Positions 4,457 to 6,140 of a DNA stretch of 6,140 nucleotides are shown here, piece by piece; the stretch's first letter is position 1; every line of letters begins with the position of its first letter. Source of the DNA: an uncultured Spartobacteria bacterium (lineage in GTDB: Bacteria > Verrucomicrobiota > Verrucomicrobiae > Chthoniobacterales > UBA6821); the NCBI GenBank assembly GCA_903919105.1, contig CAIXGT010000043.1:1-6140 (forward strand), read 5' to 3'. The position numbers and the translations under genes were made by a program. Below the pieces are notes generated by a model. It searched no databases. It saw only the letters and a list, made by a program, of their open reading frames with translations, and had not been told where the DNA came from.

Positions 4457-6140
4457 ATGGCACTCCAGGAAACAGTACGTGACCTCGACTCCGGCTTCAT
4501 GGCCCAGGTGCTCAAGATCGGCATGATCGTTGTCGTTGTCATAGGGCTCTGCATCGTTTATCTCCTGATGCAGTTCAAGGGACTCGGTACCGAGCATGCG
4601 ATGGATCAGGCCCAGATCGCGCGTTCCCTCATCTCAGGTGAGGGATTCACTACCCGCTACATCCGCCCGCTGGCCATCCGTCAACTCACGGACACTGCCA
4701 GGAAAGTTCCTAGCGTCAATTTCCCCGATTTCTACAATGCCCCTCTTTACCCGCTAGTGGAAGCGGCGGCTCTCTTTCCGGTAAAGAAAAGAATTGCGAT
4801 GGCACCGACGGACACACTCAGCATGGGTGACCGGGCCATCGCGACACTCGGCATCGTTCTTCTGCTTCTTAGCGTTCTGGTCTGGTATTTTGTCGGCGCG
4901 CTACTCTTCGACAGGACACTGGCTCTGATCGGAGCCGGACTCCTTCTCGTGACCGACCTCCTCTGGCAGTACGCTCTGGCAGGACTGCCCCAGCTTTTCC
5001 TGACCGTGCTGTTCGGGTTGGTCTGTCTCTGTGCACTGAAGGCACTGAATGCGGAGGAAGAAGATAAAGATAACCAGCTCGCGGTCTATGCCTGGCTCGG
5101 AGGCGGCGCCTTCGGTCTCGGCTTGATGTCCCTGACCCATGGAGTCACCTCTTTTCTGGTGCCAGGATTTTTGGCTTTCTGCCTTTTTGCATTCCGGTCG
5201 CGGGTCGTGACCTTTCTCCTCCCTTTTCTCATCTATTTGCTGACAGTGCTTCCCTGGCTACTTCGCAATTATTCTGTCTGCGGCAACCCCTTCGGCCTCT
5301 CCATCTACATGGCATTGGCGGGGTCGGGCGTTACAGAGCAGTCTGTCATGCGGGGAGTGAACACCGGCCTGACTCTGGGCGGAGGCATGGCAAGCAAGAT
5401 CAGGTCGGGCCTTCTCGATCAGGCATCGCATCTCTGGGAGTATCTCGGACTGAATATCACCGTCGTCGCTTTCTTTATCTCGCTTCTTCATCCCTTCAAG
5501 AATCCGGTCGCGGCGATCTGGCGATGGGTGATTCTGATCATGTGGATCGGTCTCACACTGGGTATGGCGCTCTTCGGCGTGAAGGGGGCGGTGTCGGGTA
5601 ACCAGTTGCACGTGATTTTTATCCCGATTTTCATTCTCTTCGGAACGGCATTCATTCTGGTGCTTTGGAATAGGCTGAACATCAGCCTTAAGCCGCTTCG
5701 CATCGCCTTTCTGACCGCGATTTTCCTGATTTCCGGAATCCCAATGATCCTCACCCTGCTGACGGGACAACAGGCACGCATCCAGTGGCCTCCCTATGTG
5801 CCTCCCTTCATTTCAGTCCTTCAGACTTGGTTCAAGCCCCAGGAACTCCTCTCATCAGACATGCCCTGGGCAGTTGCCTGGTATGCCAACAGGAAGTGCC
5901 TGCTGATCCCGGAAACAGTCCGGCAGTTCAACGAGATCTCCGATTTCGGAAGCCTTAGCACGCCGATCGTCGGCCTCTATCTAACTCCAGTCTCTGCGGG
6001 CGAATCCTTCATGGATCTCCTCAAGGGTTCTTATAAAGACTGGGGGCCCGTCATCATGCGAACAGTGAATCCCAATGACTTCCTGCTCAAGAGCTTTACT
6101 CCGCTGCCGATTGACGGCGAATGCATCCTGTATGCCGACA
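4457..6140 (+). CDS. Polytopic membrane protein, GT-C (PMT/ArnT-like) glycosyltransferase candidate, 3'-truncated
   Basis: The frame is open from ATG 4457 to the window edge (561 codons). A first membrane helix (about 18-40) is followed by a loop with acidic residues E46 and D50 in TEHAMDQAQIARSLISGEGF, then NAPLYPLVEAA (94-104), as in GT-C enzymes of the PMT/ArnT type, where an acidic residue in the first external loop is catalytic. Further hydrophobic segments lie near 128-150, 155-170, 178-196, 212-245, 250-268, 333-345, 355-372, 385-404 and 415-435. PWLLRNYSVCGNPFG (266-280) and the post-membrane stretch DMPWAVAWYANR (468-479) also resemble that family. Such enzymes move a sugar from a lipid-linked donor at the outer face of the inner membrane; donor and acceptor are unknown here. 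No SD precedes the ATG (GCTCTCAAACA). It follows the response regulator by 17 bases. The family call rests on motif resemblance, not on a search. Confidence 0.65.
   Translation, partial: MALQETVRDLDSGFMAQVLKIGMIVVVVIGLCIVYLLMQFKGLGTEHAMDQAQIARSLISGEGFTTRYIRPLAIRQLTDTARKVPSVNFPDFYNAPLYPLVEAAALFPVKKRIAMAPTDTLSMGDRAIATLGIVLLLLSVLVWYFVGALLFDRTLALIGAGLLLVTDLLWQYALAGLPQLFLTVLFGLVCLCALKALNAEEEDKDNQLAVYAWLGGGAFGLGLMSLTHGVTSFLVPGFLAFCLFAFRSRVVTFLLPFLIYLLTVLPWLLRNYSVCGNPFGLSIYMALAGSGVTEQSVMRGVNTGLTLGGGMASKIRSGLLDQASHLWEYLGLNITVVAFFISLLHPFKNPVAAIWRWVILIMWIGLTLGMALFGVKGAVSGNQLHVIFIPIFILFGTAFILVLWNRLNISLKPLRIAFLTAIFLISGIPMILTLLTGQQARIQWPPYVPPFISVLQTWFKPQELLSSDMPWAVAWYANRKCLLIPETVRQFNEISDFGSLSTPIVGLYLTPVSAGESFMDLLKGSYKDWGPVIMRTVNPNDFLLKSFTPLPIDGECILYAD

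Noticed and set aside
3090..4460. Possible sigma-54 promoter at TGGCAC occurrences (for example 4458, 2765 and 3566).
   Set aside because: None has a TTGC-like -12 element at the required spacing, so no sigma-54 promoter is supported in this window.
5258..5770. Minus-strand open frame of 170 codons opposite the membrane protein gene.
   Set aside because: The translation is rich in His, Gln, Asp and Arg with no family resemblance, as expected for the complement of a hydrophobic coding sequence.

Overview
The window looks like a chromosomal stretch from a moderately GC-rich Gram-negative bacterium. All recognisable genes lie on the + strand, and no mobile element, CRISPR array or RNA gene is visible. 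A bacterial ABCG-type transporter next to rpsU, a YeeZ-like epimerase, an NtrC-class regulator and a GT-C-like membrane protein is compatible with the Verrucomicrobiota/Planctomycetota group. I favour Verrucomicrobiota, but this is an impression from protein character, not a demonstrated assignment.

Layout, left to right. (1) Bases 2-1810: the 3' part of an ABCG-like half-transporter, entering the window inside its ABC signature motif. (2) Bases 1811-1948: a 138-base gap with two small hairpins and the rpsU leader. (3) Bases 1949-2146: rpsU (ribosomal protein bS21) with a strong Shine-Dalgarno (SD) sequence. (4) Bases 2175-3044: a YeeZ-like NAD(P)-binding SDR/epimerase with a GTG start. (5) Bases 3045-3089: a short gap with an extended -10-like box and a palindrome. 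(6) Bases 3090-4439: a complete sigma-54-dependent response regulator with receiver, AAA+ and Fis-type HTH domains. (7) Bases 4457-6140: a polytopic membrane protein resembling GT-C (PMT/ArnT-type) glycosyltransferases, running off the right edge. There is no gene-free stretch longer than 138 bases.

The most striking structure is a textbook intrinsic terminator (12 perfect base pairs, extendable to 15, then C and six T) at 2196-2238. It is well placed to end the rpsU transcript, but it lies inside the epimerase ORF, where the same bases encode the GxGxxG dinucleotide-binding motif. Any transcript reaching the epimerase from upstream must pass it, so it acts either as a strong rpsU/epimerase boundary or as an attenuator that depends on translation of the epimerase 5' end. 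The epimerase start is also odd: the only nearby purine-rich SD element (AAGGAG) overlaps the GTG itself.

Of the four gene starts in view, only rpsU has a correctly spaced SD, and its leader carries a second, orphan consensus SD. The regulator and the GT-C-like gene have none. This recalls lineages such as Bacteroidetes, where bS21 helps sequester the anti-SD and rpsU keeps a strong SD, but that link is inference. The regulator and the GT-C-like gene (17-base gap) probably form a transcription unit driven from the palindrome-bearing promoter region. No cognate histidine kinase and no sigma-54 promoter are seen in the window.
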